DNA of 64,000 nt from an uncultured Sutterella sp. GTDB taxonomy: Bacteria; Pseudomonadota; Gammaproteobacteria; Burkholderiales; Burkholderiaceae_F. Position 1 is the stretch's first letter. Every line of letters starts with the position of its first letter. The position numbers were made by a program, and so were the translations under genes. Shown here piece after piece: positions 53,553-63,162 of this stretch. Location of the stretch: positions 221,718 to 285,717 of the forward strand of contig CABQGK010000003.1 in NCBI GenBank assembly GCA_902463725.1, in the 5' to 3' direction. The notes beneath the pieces are model-generated. The model saw only the letters and a program-made list of their open reading frames with translations, made no database searches and was not told the origin of the DNA.

Positions 53553-54365
53553 ATGAACGAGCAAACGCATTACTTCCGCCCGGTAGTGGTCATCCCCGTT
53601 TTCAACCACCCCAATACAGTCAAGGATATCGTTGACGCCATTGTCAAGCTGAAACTCCCCGTTATCCTTGTTGACGACGGTTCCAACACCGAGACGCATG
53701 AAGCCTGCGAAACTTGCTCGTGCGAACTCGTCACGGTCATCCACCGTAAGACCAACGGCGGCAAGGGTGCTGCGCTCATGACGGGCATTCAAGCGGCCGC
53801 CATCGCGGACTTCTCGCACTTCATCACGATCGATCCCGACGGACAGATGGATCCTGAAGCCATTCCTGCCATGCTCAAGCTCGCGCGACGCAATCCCGAC
53901 AAGGTGATCTGTGGCTACAACACCAACACAGCGGCCTACTCGACGGCTCGCCGTGCCCTGCGTCGCCTCAGTAACGGCATTGCGAATCTCAACGCGCTCA
54001 CGCTCTCGATCGAAGACGCACACTGCGGCTTCCGTCTTTACCCCGTCGCTCCCGTCTGCCAGTTGCTCGCCCGCATAAAACCGGGGCGACATATGCAGTT
54101 TGATGCGGAAATTCTTATACGCCTGCTTTGGCTCGGCGTACGCGTGCTCAACGTTCCCATATCGTTGCGTACACCACACGACAACATTAGCCACTACTCC
54201 CACTTCACCGATAACGCTTGCATCACTTGGATGCATCTGCACCTCTTTCTCACCCTGCTCACACGTCTGCCGCTAGTTGCCTTTGCTCGTTGGACAGGCT
54301 GGCATGCGGCACCGCAACTCCAGCTCCACAGCCAAGCTGCGCGCAACATCTCAAGCAAACCATAG
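53553..54365 (+). CDS. Family 2 glycosyltransferase
   Basis: 270 residues. The GT-A core shows VVVIPVFNHPNTVKDIV, ILVDDGSN, GGKGAALMTGI and the metal-binding IDPDGQMD. DAHCGFRLYPV and FDAEILIRLLWLGVRVLNVP complete the domain, and a C-terminal hydrophobic segment may touch the membrane. It resembles small dolichol-phosphate-mannose-synthase-like enzymes and the glycosyltransferase of aryl polyene clusters, but no such cluster is here. Donor and acceptor unknown. The ATG at 53553 was used; a TTG precedes it by one codon. Confidence 0.88.
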   Translation: MNEQTHYFRPVVVIPVFNHPNTVKDIVDAIVKLKLPVILVDDGSNTETHEACETCSCELVTVIHRKTNGGKGAALMTGIQAAAIADFSHFITIDPDGQMDPEAIPAMLKLARRNPDKVICGYNTNTAAYSTARRALRRLSNGIANLNALTLSIEDAHCGFRLYPVAPVCQLLARIKPGRHMQFDAEILIRLLWLGVRVLNVPISLRTPHDNISHYSHFTDNACITWMHLHLFLTLLTRLPLVAFARWTGWHAAPQLQLHSQAARNISSKP

Positions 54366-54525
54366 GCTCGGCTTTGCGCCATCAAAACGCGAAAGGCGTC
54401 TACACGACGGCACTGTGCGTTCTGCGGCTTAGCAGAGCCCACGACCGCTATACTTGTTTTAACGGCGTGTGCGTACTATCTGCGCGCGCCTCACTATGTA
54501 TAGAGAGATTCTCGAGGAGCTCAGG

Positions 54526-57120
54526 GTGAAAAAGAACGTCCCGTCCCCGATTGCCGAAGCCTTTCAGGCGCATCGTGCGAAACTTGCGCAACAATACCTT
54601 GCCGAGCGAAACGCTGATCAATATCTGCTCGCGCACAGTCATGCGCTCGATGAAGCGCTACGCGCGCTCTGCGAGCGTGAGCAACTGCCCGCGAAAGATC
54701 TTGCGCTCATTGCCGTGGGGGGCTACGGCCGTAATGAGCTCTTTCCCTACTCAGACATCGATGTTCTCGTTCTCACGGCGGATAGCCGCACAGGCGACAA
54801 AGCTTTTCAGGAGCGCGTCAGCGCTTTTGTGACCGCGCTCTGGGAGCTAGGGCTCTCTGTGGGAGCGAGCGTGCGAAATGAAACGGAATTTCTCGAAGAG
54901 GCCATTAACGATGTTTCCGTCGCGACCACTTATCTCGAGAGTCGCTTACTTTGGGGAGAGCAGCCGCTTTGGGAAGCCGCGCGAGCCGATTTTTTTGAGG
55001 ATCTCGACGCAGCGAAGTTCTATCGCGACAAAATGCTCGAGCTCGCGCGCCGCCATCACCGCTTCGAAGACTCACCCTACGCGCTCGAACCCAATCTCAA
55101 GGAGAGCCCTGGGGGGCTAAGGGATTTGCAGGTATTTCTCTGGTGCGCGCAGGCCGCGGGCCTAGCCAACAATGTTGAAGGCATGGCAGCCGCTGGGCTC
55201 ATTACGGACCGCGAAATGCACGCGCTCAAAACCGCTTGGTGGAATCTCAAACAGTGGCGCATTGCGCTACACCTGCTCACGGCACGCCATGAGGATCGTC
55301 TCATCTTCGATGTCCAAGAAGAGCTTGCCAAGACACTAGGCTATGATGCCACGGAGCTCATGCGTGCCTCTGAGGCGTTTATGAAACGCTACTACCTCAA
55401 TGCGCGTAGCGTGGTGCAACTCTCTGTCATTCAACTACAGACGCTCGCCGATAAACTACTCGGAGCGCTCGTAGCTGAGCCCACTCCGACAGACGATCCC
55501 GCCTTTGTCATGCGCGGGGATGAATTAGATATCGTCGATGAGCACGTCTACAAGCGTGATCCTGGCGCCATCCTGCGCACGTTCTACCAGTATTACCGCC
55601 GTTCTGACACGGGACGCTACGCCACGAGGCTACTTCGCGCGCTCTGGCACGCCGTGCCCAATATCGATGCATCCTTCCGAAACGACCCCACCAATCAGCG
55701 CGTCTTCATGCAGATTCTTACCCTCTCCAAAGGAGCCTACCATGCCCTCAAAGACATGAACATGTGGGATGTACTCGGTCGATTTCTCCCTGCGTTTCGC
55801 CCCATCGTTGGTCAGATGCAGCATGACCTCTACCATATTTTCACGGTCGACCAACATACGCTACGCGTGGTGCGCAATATCCGACGCTTTGCTCGAAGTG
55901 AGTTCGCGCACGAATACCCGCACTGCTCGCATCTGATGGCCAGCATTGAGAAGCCATGGCGTGTCGTGATTGCAGGACTCTTTCACGATATCGGCAAGGG
56001 TCAAGGCGGGCACCACGAGCTCATCGGTGCGCAACGCATGGCAGAGTTCGGTCAGACTTTTGGCTTCTCTCAAGCGGATATCGACTTTATGGTCTTTCTT
56101 GTGCGCAACCACCTGCTCATGAGTCAGGTAGCACAGCGCCAGGACATCTCCGACCCAGAGGTCGTACGACGTTTTGTTGAGCGTGTGGGCGACAAAAGCC
56201 GTCTTGACGCCCTCTACCTTTTGACAGTGGCTGATATTCGCGCCACAAGTCCTAAAGTGTGGACGCCTTGGAAAGGCCAACTGCTTGAGCGTCTCTATCT
56301 CAGTGCCTCAGACATGATGAGCGGGGCACGTAGCTCAGATCAAGCCATGCAAACGCGACTTGCGCTTGCACGCAGCACCATCATTCAGACGCTCCCCGAA
56401 GCCGAGCTCGATGCCTTCTGGCAAGAACTCGATGTGGTGTACTTCATGCGACACAGCTCCGAGGAAATCATCTGGCACGCGATCTCGCTTGCCGCCCATC
56501 GCAACACGCCTGTACCCATTGTGCGCTGTGAAGAACAAAGCGGCAAAAGCGGTTATCTCGTCCTTCTGTACATGCCTGACAGAAAAGGACTTTTTCTGCG
56601 AGCAGTCGCCTGCCTTGCCAAACTAGGACTCTCGATTGTCGATACACGTGTGCACACAACCAAGCACGGTTGGGCGCTTGACACGTTCCTTGTAGCTGAT
56701 CGTTTTGAGCGCTACACACTCGAGCGCTTACGCGAGCGACTTGCGAAAGATTTAGCCGCGGCGGTTGTCGCAGAGGGCGCCTTGCCGCCAGCATCACAAG
56801 GCAAGCTCTCGCGACGCTCGCAGCACTTTCCTCTACGCCCAAATGTCAACCTCGCCCCCGATGAACGTGGTGCAGCCTGGCTCTTAAATATTGTTTGTAC
56901 TGACCGCCCAGGGCTACTCTATTCTATTTTCCGCGTGCTCTACGACTATGGCATTAACCTGCAGACCGCAAAAATCGCCACGCTTGGCGAGCGCGTCGAA
57001 GACGTCTTTCTCATAGACTCCCCTGCGCTCAATGACGAGCGCACGGTGCTTGCCCTAGAGGCAGACCTGCTTGAAGCGCTCGCGGTCCCTGCTAATAAAC
57101 CGAGTCGCATGGCCTTCTAG
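54526..57120 (+). CDS. glnD: PII uridylyltransferase / uridylyl-removing enzyme
   Basis: 864 residues. The nucleotidyltransferase domain has GGYGRNELFPYSDIDVLVL (GGYGR near residue 65), the HD hydrolase domain FHDIGKGQGGHHE (from about 486), and two ACT domains end the protein (about 675-745 and 783-855). It adds UMP to PII proteins when glutamine is low and removes it when high. The start is taken as GTG 54526, with AGGAG six bases upstream; an ATG at 54496 is less well placed. Confidence 0.95.
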   Translation: MKKNVPSPIAEAFQAHRAKLAQQYLAERNADQYLLAHSHALDEALRALCEREQLPAKDLALIAVGGYGRNELFPYSDIDVLVLTADSRTGDKAFQERVSAFVTALWELGLSVGASVRNETEFLEEAINDVSVATTYLESRLLWGEQPLWEAARADFFEDLDAAKFYRDKMLELARRHHRFEDSPYALEPNLKESPGGLRDLQVFLWCAQAAGLANNVEGMAAAGLITDREMHALKTAWWNLKQWRIALHLLTARHEDRLIFDVQEELAKTLGYDATELMRASEAFMKRYYLNARSVVQLSVIQLQTLADKLLGALVAEPTPTDDPAFVMRGDELDIVDEHVYKRDPGAILRTFYQYYRRSDTGRYATRLLRALWHAVPNIDASFRNDPTNQRVFMQILTLSKGAYHALKDMNMWDVLGRFLPAFRPIVGQMQHDLYHIFTVDQHTLRVVRNIRRFARSEFAHEYPHCSHLMASIEKPWRVVIAGLFHDIGKGQGGHHELIGAQRMAEFGQTFGFSQADIDFMVFLVRNHLLMSQVAQRQDISDPEVVRRFVERVGDKSRLDALYLLTVADIRATSPKVWTPWKGQLLERLYLSASDMMSGARSSDQAMQTRLALARSTIIQTLPEAELDAFWQELDVVYFMRHSSEEIIWHAISLAAHRNTPVPIVRCEEQSGKSGYLVLLYMPDRKGLFLRAVACLAKLGLSIVDTRVHTTKHGWALDTFLVADRFERYTLERLRERLAKDLAAAVVAEGALPPASQGKLSRRSQHFPLRPNVNLAPDERGAAWLLNIVCTDRPGLLYSIFRVLYDYGINLQTAKIATLGERVEDVFLIDSPALNDERTVLALEADLLEALAVPANKPSRMAF

Positions 57121-57211
57121 GCGCACGGCGCACAAAGTAAAACTGGCGTTGCCGCGAGGAGCGCTTTGCGCCCAGACGTCAACGCCTTTGCCATTCGCAA
57201 CCTCCGCTCAA

Positions 57212-58051
57212 CTAAGTCTCACGGTTACGCTTACCGCCCTCTTTACGAGCGCTCGAAGCGTGATTGGCGCGACTCGGCTGCGAGCCCTCTTCACGCTTTT
57301 GGCGGTGGTGCCGTGCACGGCGCGTCGGTACACCCACATTACGTGTATTGAGTTTGGGAAGCTCATCGACGCCACGCCCACCCAAAGCGCGAACTTGGGC
57401 ATTGAGTTGCTCGATGACCGCATTTTGCTCACCCGTGACGCGCGCTAGCTCTTTGATGGCCACGATATAAGGATCGACCTCGTCCTTGTCAACAGCGTAA
57501 GCTTCAAACTTGGGCTTTTCTTCCATCTCGCGCTTAGTCTGTCCTACCACGCGTCCTGGAACCCCCACCACGGTCTGACCGGCTTCAACAGCCTTTAGCA
57601 CAACCGCATTCGAACCGATACGAGCATTGTCGCCCACAGTAAACGCGCCCAATACCTGCGCACCCGCTCCGACAATAACGCCGCGCCCGAGGGTGGGATG
57701 GCGCTTGGTGCCCTCGATAAGAGTCGTACCACCAAGCGTAACACCATGGTAAAGCGTACAGTCGTCGCCCACTTCAGCCGTCTCACCAATCACCACGCCC
57801 ATGCCATGGTCAATAAAGACACGGCGACCGATACGCGCGCCAGGGTGAATTTCAATGCCCGTGAGAAAGCGGCCTACGTGCGAAATGAAACGTGCGAAAG
57901 AACACCACCCCTGTAACCAACACCAGCTCGCCACTTGATGAATCAACACAGCATGAAACCCTGGATAGGAGAAAATTACCTCCCACTTGGAACGGGCTGC
58001 AGGGTCCCGAGTCATGATGGTTTCAATGAGTTCTTTTGCACGCTCAAACAT
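57212..58051 (-). CDS. cysE: Serine O-acetyltransferase
   Basis: 279 residues. The catalytic beta-helix holds GIEIHPGARIGRRVFIDHG (part) and GETAEVGDDCTLYHGVTLGG (part). It acetylates serine for cysteine synthesis. The short N-terminal helical domain is that of the SAT type common outside enterobacteria. A lysine and arginine-rich tail (RRARHHRQKREEG) extends the C-terminus beyond the usual EpsC-like length. GAGAGAAG lies upstream of the ATG. It is convergent to glnD. Confidence 0.92.
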   Translation of the reverse strand: MFERAKELIETIMTRDPAARSKWEVIFSYPGFHAVLIHQVASWCWLQGWCSFARFISHVGRFLTGIEIHPGARIGRRVFIDHGMGVVIGETAEVGDDCTLYHGVTLGGTTLIEGTKRHPTLGRGVIVGAGAQVLGAFTVGDNARIGSNAVVLKAVEAGQTVVGVPGRVVGQTKREMEEKPKFEAYAVDKDEVDPYIVAIKELARVTGEQNAVIEQLNAQVRALGGRGVDELPKLNTRNVGVPTRRARHHRQKREEGSQPSRANHASSARKEGGKRNRET

Positions 58052-58126
58052 AGCTTTTCTTCTCTCAGTCGATTGATGTGTTCCGGCGGCGCATCACCCA
58101 AGCGGGGAGCGCACAGAACTGGGTCC

Positions 58127-58981
58127 TTAAGGATTGTGGCAGAAATCATCACTCTTGTGCAGGTTTTTTTCTTGCTCGGTGGGCGCTGGTGCTGCCTTTT
58201 TCTTACTGCCAGCGCGCTGAGCCTTAGGGCGGATGATGGCAGAGCAGATCCCGCGCAGTAAATCGACTTCCGTTTGCGTGAGTCCACTGCGCGTGAAGAG
58301 TTTTCGAGTCATGGGCATCAGAAACTTGGGATTGGCTGGATCATGCACGCCGCAGGCGATCATGGCCTGCTCCCAGTGCTGGTAAAACCCTTCGATCGCC
58401 TCCACGCTAGCAGGGGGCTCCTGCTCAAAACGGCGCTGCCAATCGTAGAGCGAGCGCCCGCTCTCTTCTAGCATCGTCTGATGCATCTCGTAAGCAGTGA
58501 TCTGCACGGCCTGCGCCAAGTTGAGGCTCGGGCTCTCAGGGTCACAGGCAATCGCAATGCAACCTTGACAGGCCATCACTTCTTCATTAGTGAGACCACT
58601 ACGCTCTGTACCAAAGACAAAAGCGATATCACCAGGCTCTTGATTGAGCCAGTCAAGCGAGGCATGTGTTGCCTGACGCAGGGGTGTCAGCGGGGCACCA
58701 AACTCTCGCTCATACCCAGTGAGTGCCCAAGCGTAGGTCACCCCTTCGAGCGCCTCTGCAAGCGTCGCATGGGAGCGAGATGCCGCCAGCACGTCAGCGC
58801 TACTTGTTGCATAGGCAAGCGCTTCCTCATGGGTACGGTAGTCTGACTCACGGGGATTGACAACGCGCAAATCGCGAAAGCCCATGGTCTTGATTGCTCG
58901 TGCAGCGGAGCCAATATTGCCAGGATGGCCTGGTTCACAAAGGACGAAGCGGATACGTGCCGCGCAGCTTTCGCTAGACAT
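58127..58981 (-). CDS. trmJ: tRNA (cytidine/uridine-32) 2'-O-methyltransferase TrmJ
   Basis: 284 residues of the SPOUT class. Knot motifs: PGHPGNIGSAARA, VFGTERSGLTNEE and SLNLAQAVQITAYE. A C-terminal tail has a lysine-rich end (GSKKKAAPAPTEQEKN). It methylates ribose 32 of tRNA anticodon loops. The start at 58981 was chosen by homology; a frame to 59026 exists. Divergent from suhB. Confidence 0.92.
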   Translation of the reverse strand: MSSESCAARIRFVLCEPGHPGNIGSAARAIKTMGFRDLRVVNPRESDYRTHEEALAYATSSADVLAASRSHATLAEALEGVTYAWALTGYEREFGAPLTPLRQATHASLDWLNQEPGDIAFVFGTERSGLTNEEVMACQGCIAIACDPESPSLNLAQAVQITAYEMHQTMLEESGRSLYDWQRRFEQEPPASVEAIEGFYQHWEQAMIACGVHDPANPKFLMPMTRKLFTRSGLTQTEVDLLRGICSAIIRPKAQRAGSKKKAAPAPTEQEKNLHKSDDFCHNP

Positions 58982-59242
58982 GGTTGTTTTTCCCCATAAT
59001 GAATTGGTACTGTCGCGTGCCCACATTCTATACGTTTACCTAAAAGAGAGGATGTGGCACGCCGTCAGCGCAAGCGAAAAAGAGCGTCACACTTTTCTGC
59101 CAGCACGCAGTGAGTTCGGCTAAAATACCCGCTTTCTTTAAGTCGAGCGGCCGCATAAAGTGTGCTGAGCCCACATGCAGTGCTCACAGCCCGCTCGTCT
59201 GCTCAAACCCAAGAATTCTCATATCCACGCATTTACACACCT

Positions 59243-60052
59243 ATGCCCTCTCCATACCTTTCCGTTGCGATCAAGGCGGCCCGCTCGGCCGGCGCTGAAA
59301 TCTCCCGCGCTGCTGCTCATATCGATGAGCTTCAGATCGAAAACAAAGCCGTCAACGACTTTGTGACCAATGCCGATCGTGCAGCGGAGGCTGTTATCCT
59401 CGAGACCCTGCAGCAGGCCTACCCCAATCACGCCATTCTCACGGAAGAAGCTGGCCGTATCGGCCCCAAGCAGAGCGACTACCTCTGGATCGTTGATCCC
59501 ATTGACGGTACGCTCAACTTTATGCACGGTGTGCCGCAGTATGCGGTTTCCATCGCGCTTGCTTACCGAGGGGAAGTGGTTCTCGGGGTCATTTATGACG
59601 TGGCTAAAAATGAACTCTTTCATGCCATCAAGGGCGAGGGCGCGTTCCTCGACAATCGTCGCATCCGTGTCTCTGGCTTGATGGACATGAACCGTGCGCT
59701 CATTGGCACGGGCTTCCCCTTCCGCCGTGGCGACAACTTCAAAAAGTACATGCTGAGCTTTATGCGTGTTGCGGAACGTACAGCGGGTATCCGCCGCCCT
59801 GGTTCCGCTGCGCTCGACCTAGCGTGGGTAGCCGCTGGTCGCTACGACGGCTTCTGGGAATCAAACCTTCAACAGTGGGATATTGCCGCAGGTGGCTTGA
59901 TGGTCCTTGAGGCGGGCGGTTTGATTACGGACCTCTCTGGGCAGGAAGCTTGGCTCACCAAGGGGCAAGTCTGTGCCGGCACCCCGAAAATCTTTGCGCA
60001 GCTATTGCCGCTTGTTGGAGAACTTACTCCCAACGAAGTGAGCGCAGCTTAA
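59243..60052 (+). CDS. suhB: Inositol monophosphatase family protein SuhB
   Basis: 269 residues. The metal site is clear: EEAGR (about 74-78), WIVDPIDGTLNF and WDIAAGGLMVLEAGG. In E. coli SuhB also joins the rRNA antitermination complex with NusA. The start at 59243 (MPSPYLSVAIKAA) is by homology; an upstream frame from 59162 is unlikely. A long hairpin lies between it and mutS. Confidence 0.94.
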   Translation: MPSPYLSVAIKAARSAGAEISRAAAHIDELQIENKAVNDFVTNADRAAEAVILETLQQAYPNHAILTEEAGRIGPKQSDYLWIVDPIDGTLNFMHGVPQYAVSIALAYRGEVVLGVIYDVAKNELFHAIKGEGAFLDNRRIRVSGLMDMNRALIGTGFPFRRGDNFKKYMLSFMRVAERTAGIRRPGSAALDLAWVAAGRYDGFWESNLQQWDIAAGGLMVLEAGGLITDLSGQEAWLTKGQVCAGTPKIFAQLLPLVGELTPNEVSAA

Positions 60053-60121
60053 TCGCATCAGACCCCTGCGAGAGAAAGTACACCCGTACGCCAGCACAAC
60101 CACTACAATGGAAACCGGACC

Positions 60122-60229
60122 GCTAACGGCAAGCATCCTACGCTGCCCAAGGTGCGTTCGGTTTTCTTTTTTAGAGCGAAGCGCACCTTGGGACAGCTGA
60201 GCTAGGATAGCACCTCAGCGCCCGTTAGC
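60122..60229 (+). other. 108-base nested hairpin between suhB and mutS
   Basis: Four nested pairings line up in order: GCTAACGG/CCGTTAGC (60122-60129, 60222-60229), ATCCTA/TAGGAT, GCTG/CAGC and CCCAAGGTGCG/CGCACCTTGGG (60146-60156, 60182-60192), with TTCG/CGAA closing a T-rich loop. It could end suhB transcription, be a structured RNA or be a small palindromic mobile element. Nothing is encoded in it. Confidence 0.65.
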
Positions 60230-60303
60230 TCTACCCTCACGAGGGTGCGCATAAAGCCACAAGTGTGTGCCGCCCGACATTCACCTAGACGCCCGAATTC
60301 AAC

Positions 60304-63048
60304 ATGACGCAAACCACGACCGATCTCTCAGACATGGATCTCAACGATTTCACCCCCGCCATGCGGCAGTTTGTTGACGTCAAGCAGCGCTATCCCAACA
60401 CGCTCGTGCTATTTCGCATGGGGGACTTCTACGAGACTTTTTTTGACGATGCTGCCAAGGCTAACCGTTTGATCGGCATTACCCTCACCAAACGTGGAAA
60501 GCTCAAAAATGGTGAGCCCATTCCGATGGCTGGCATTCCTGCCGTCTCGCTCGAGCAGTACATCGCTCGACTCGTTCGGCTCGGTGAATCGGTCGTCATC
60601 GCTGAGCAGATCGGCACCCCTGGTAAGGGACTTATGCAGCGGCGCATCTCCCGCATCATTACCCCTGGCACGCTCACAGAGAGCACCCTGCTTCCAGAAA
60701 AAGACGATGCCATTTTGATGGCGGCTGCGCCCCTAGGTGCTCGAGGCGCCACGCAGTGGGGACTGGTATGGCTCACTCTCAGCAACGGGCGTTTTTTTGC
60801 CACACGCGTTGATGCGGCCTCAATTTCGAGCGAAATTGCCCGTATCTCTCCGAGCGAAATCCTTGTGCAAGAGGCGCAACGCGATCTCTGGCGCGAAACC
60901 TATCCAGAGCTCACTATCACCACCATGCCCGCGTGGCACTTCGACGCCGAGCACGGTAAAGAAGCGCTCAAAAAACTCTACCAAGTCGAGAGCTTAGCGG
61001 CGTTTGCGCTTGAGGGAGAAAACGCAGTACTCGCAGCAGCCAACGCACTCCTTGACTATACAAGCGAAACGCAAGTCGACATGATGCCCTTTATTGAGCC
61101 CTTGAAGCTTCTGAAGCCAGAGGACACGATCATCATCGACCCCGCAAGTCGGCGCAACCTCGAAATCAGCCACAGCTTGCGTAGTGAGTCGCAGGGCCCC
61201 ACGCTCTTTTCCGTGCTTGATCATTGTTGCACGGGCATGGGTAGCCGCACACTCAAGCGCTGGCTCAACGAGCCCCTGCGCGACCGACAAAGCGCAGAGG
61301 CTCGACACGAGGCCATTGGCGGAATCTTAGCGAGTGGGAGCGATGCGCTCGAGGTACTACGCAACTCGCTTAAACAAATACCCGATATTGAACGTATTGC
61401 GAGCCGTATCGCACTCGGTAGCGTTCGCCCTAAAGAGTTGGCCGCCTTGCGTGATGCGCTACCTGCGCTCAGCATGCTCGAAGGGGCACTTGCTGCACGC
61501 CCCGAGCCCTGGTTCATCGCCCAAGCTAACGCGCTCACGTTGCCCGAACAAATTCAGGCGCTACTTGTCGAGCGACTGCTCGATGAGCCCGCGACGCTCC
61601 TGCGAGAGGGTGATGTGATTCGTTCGGGCTTTAATGCTGAGCTCGATGAATTACGGGCGCTACGCGACAACACCGGAGAGTTTCTCATGGCGCTCGAAGC
61701 GCGCGAACGTGAAAGCACGGGGCTCTCCACACTACGCGTCGAATACAACAAAGTGCATGGCTTTTATATCGAGTTGAGCAAAGTGCAAGCTAAAGATGCC
61801 CCCATGCACTACCACCGCCGGCAGACACTCAAAAACGCCGAGCGCTTCATTACACCCGAGCTCAAAGCCTACGAGGAAAAAGCCATTAGCGCAAAGGAGC
61901 GTAGCGCTGAGCTAGAGCGTGCGCTCTATGAGGCGCTCGTCGGTGAGCTAAGCCCCTATGTGCCAACGCTCATGCGTGCAGCAGCCGCCGCGGCAGAGTG
62001 CGACGCGCTACTGTCGCTTGCGCTACATGCCGCTCAGCACAACTGGGTTGCCCCTACGCTCAGTGATCGCACAGGAATCTCGATTCACGCGGGCCGTCAC
62101 CCTGTCGTTGAAACGACCTTAGAAACCTATGTCCCTAACGACTGCGCACTCGGCGACGGACGACGTTGTCTCATCATCACGGGACCCAATATGGGCGGGA
62201 AATCGACGTATATGCGTTCTGTGGCACTCATCGTGCTACTGGCTTGGGCAGGAAGTTTTGTCCCTGCAGCGCAAGCGCAAATCGGCGGGGTGGATCGAAT
62301 CCTCACGCGAATTGGCGCTTCAGACGATCTGGCTCGGGGGCTCTCGACCTTCATGGTTGAAATGACCGAGGCTGCAGGGATCCTGCATCAAGCCACAGAA
62401 CGTAGCCTCGTGCTGATGGACGAAATCGGCAGAGGGACCTCTACCTTTGATGGCCTCTCGCTCGCTGCGGCCATTGCCACAGAGCTTGTCGAAGGGACAA
62501 GAAGCCTCACGCTTTTTGCCACGCACTACTTTGAGCTAACTGAACTCGCAGGCGCACTCAAAGAGGTCGCCAATGTGCATGTCTCCGCGATGGAATCCAA
62601 GAAGCGAATTGTCTTTTTGCATGAAATTTCCGAGGGTCCTGCCAACCGTAGCTACGGTATTGCTGTCGCACAACTTGCTGGTGTACCCATTCATGTCGTA
62701 CGTCGTGCCCAAGCCACGCTCAATCGACTTGAGCAGCGTGAAGCGAAAAATAGCGCTCCAGAAGGCTCACTCTTTGAAGACTTTGGCCTCTTTAGTCCCC
62801 AGAGCGTTGCGCTTGAGGCAGGAGCAAGTTCAGCGTTTGCCGCCGAGCCCCGCTCCCCTTACGTTGCACCCATTGCCGAAGCGGAGCAGCCAGCACCACA
62901 ACCCGATGCTGCGCTTCTTGCTGCAGGGCATTTAGCCGAGGAGATTGCCGCCTTTGATATCGACAGTCTGACACCTCGTGAAGCCCTCTCCAAGCTCTAT
63001 GAGATCGCCGAAAAAGCGCGTGAGATCGGCAAAGCCAAAGGCGCCTAG
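60304..63048 (+). CDS. mutS: DNA mismatch repair protein MutS
   Basis: 914 residues. The mismatch-reading motif GDFYETF lies at residues 40-46, the ATP site GPNMGGKST near 629, and LMDEIGRGTSTFDG is the Walker B and signature region. A linker rich in Ala, Pro and Glu and a C-terminal helical segment (LTPREALSKLYEIAEKAREI, split here) mediate tetramer formation. It detects base mismatches and recruits MutL. No strong ribosome binding site is visible. Confidence 0.97.
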   Translation: MTQTTTDLSDMDLNDFTPAMRQFVDVKQRYPNTLVLFRMGDFYETFFDDAAKANRLIGITLTKRGKLKNGEPIPMAGIPAVSLEQYIARLVRLGESVVIAEQIGTPGKGLMQRRISRIITPGTLTESTLLPEKDDAILMAAAPLGARGATQWGLVWLTLSNGRFFATRVDAASISSEIARISPSEILVQEAQRDLWRETYPELTITTMPAWHFDAEHGKEALKKLYQVESLAAFALEGENAVLAAANALLDYTSETQVDMMPFIEPLKLLKPEDTIIIDPASRRNLEISHSLRSESQGPTLFSVLDHCCTGMGSRTLKRWLNEPLRDRQSAEARHEAIGGILASGSDALEVLRNSLKQIPDIERIASRIALGSVRPKELAALRDALPALSMLEGALAARPEPWFIAQANALTLPEQIQALLVERLLDEPATLLREGDVIRSGFNAELDELRALRDNTGEFLMALEARERESTGLSTLRVEYNKVHGFYIELSKVQAKDAPMHYHRRQTLKNAERFITPELKAYEEKAISAKERSAELERALYEALVGELSPYVPTLMRAAAAAAECDALLSLALHAAQHNWVAPTLSDRTGISIHAGRHPVVETTLETYVPNDCALGDGRRCLIITGPNMGGKSTYMRSVALIVLLAWAGSFVPAAQAQIGGVDRILTRIGASDDLARGLSTFMVEMTEAAGILHQATERSLVLMDEIGRGTSTFDGLSLAAAIATELVEGTRSLTLFATHYFELTELAGALKEVANVHVSAMESKKRIVFLHEISEGPANRSYGIAVAQLAGVPIHVVRRAQATLNRLEQREAKNSAPEGSLFEDFGLFSPQSVALEAGASSAFAAEPRSPYVAPIAEAEQPAPQPDAALLAAGHLAEEIAAFDIDSLTPREALSKLYEIAEKAREIGKAKGA

Positions 63049-63061
63049 CGCTCAGGTGGGT

Positions 63062-63075
63062 ATTTGTCGACAAAT
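63062..63075. promoter_or_regulatory. Palindrome upstream of the GntR regulator
   Basis: ATTTGTCGACAAAT is a 14-bp perfect palindrome, 88 bases before the regulator ATG. Its TTGT-CG-ACAA core fits the general T-GT...AC-A layout of GntR/FCD operators. Confidence 0.5.
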
Positions 63076-63103
63076 TTTGTGCTTTTGTTTTAAGATTGAG
63101 CGA

Positions 63104-63135
63104 GGGGCAGAGCGTCTTCCGAGAAGCGCTGCCCC
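63104..63135 (+). other. Hairpin in the GntR leader
   Basis: GGGGCAG and CTGCCCC (63104-63110, 63129-63135) pair around an 18-base loop just before the regulator gene; it may end mutS transcripts. Confidence 0.4.
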
Positions 63136-63162
63136 TGTTCCTCAACCCTCCTCAATAGACAA

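Noticed and set aside
53436..54242. 268-residue minus-strand frame opposite the glycosyltransferase
   Set aside because: The plus-strand gene has clear GT-A motifs; the minus frame is its mirror and lacks any domain.
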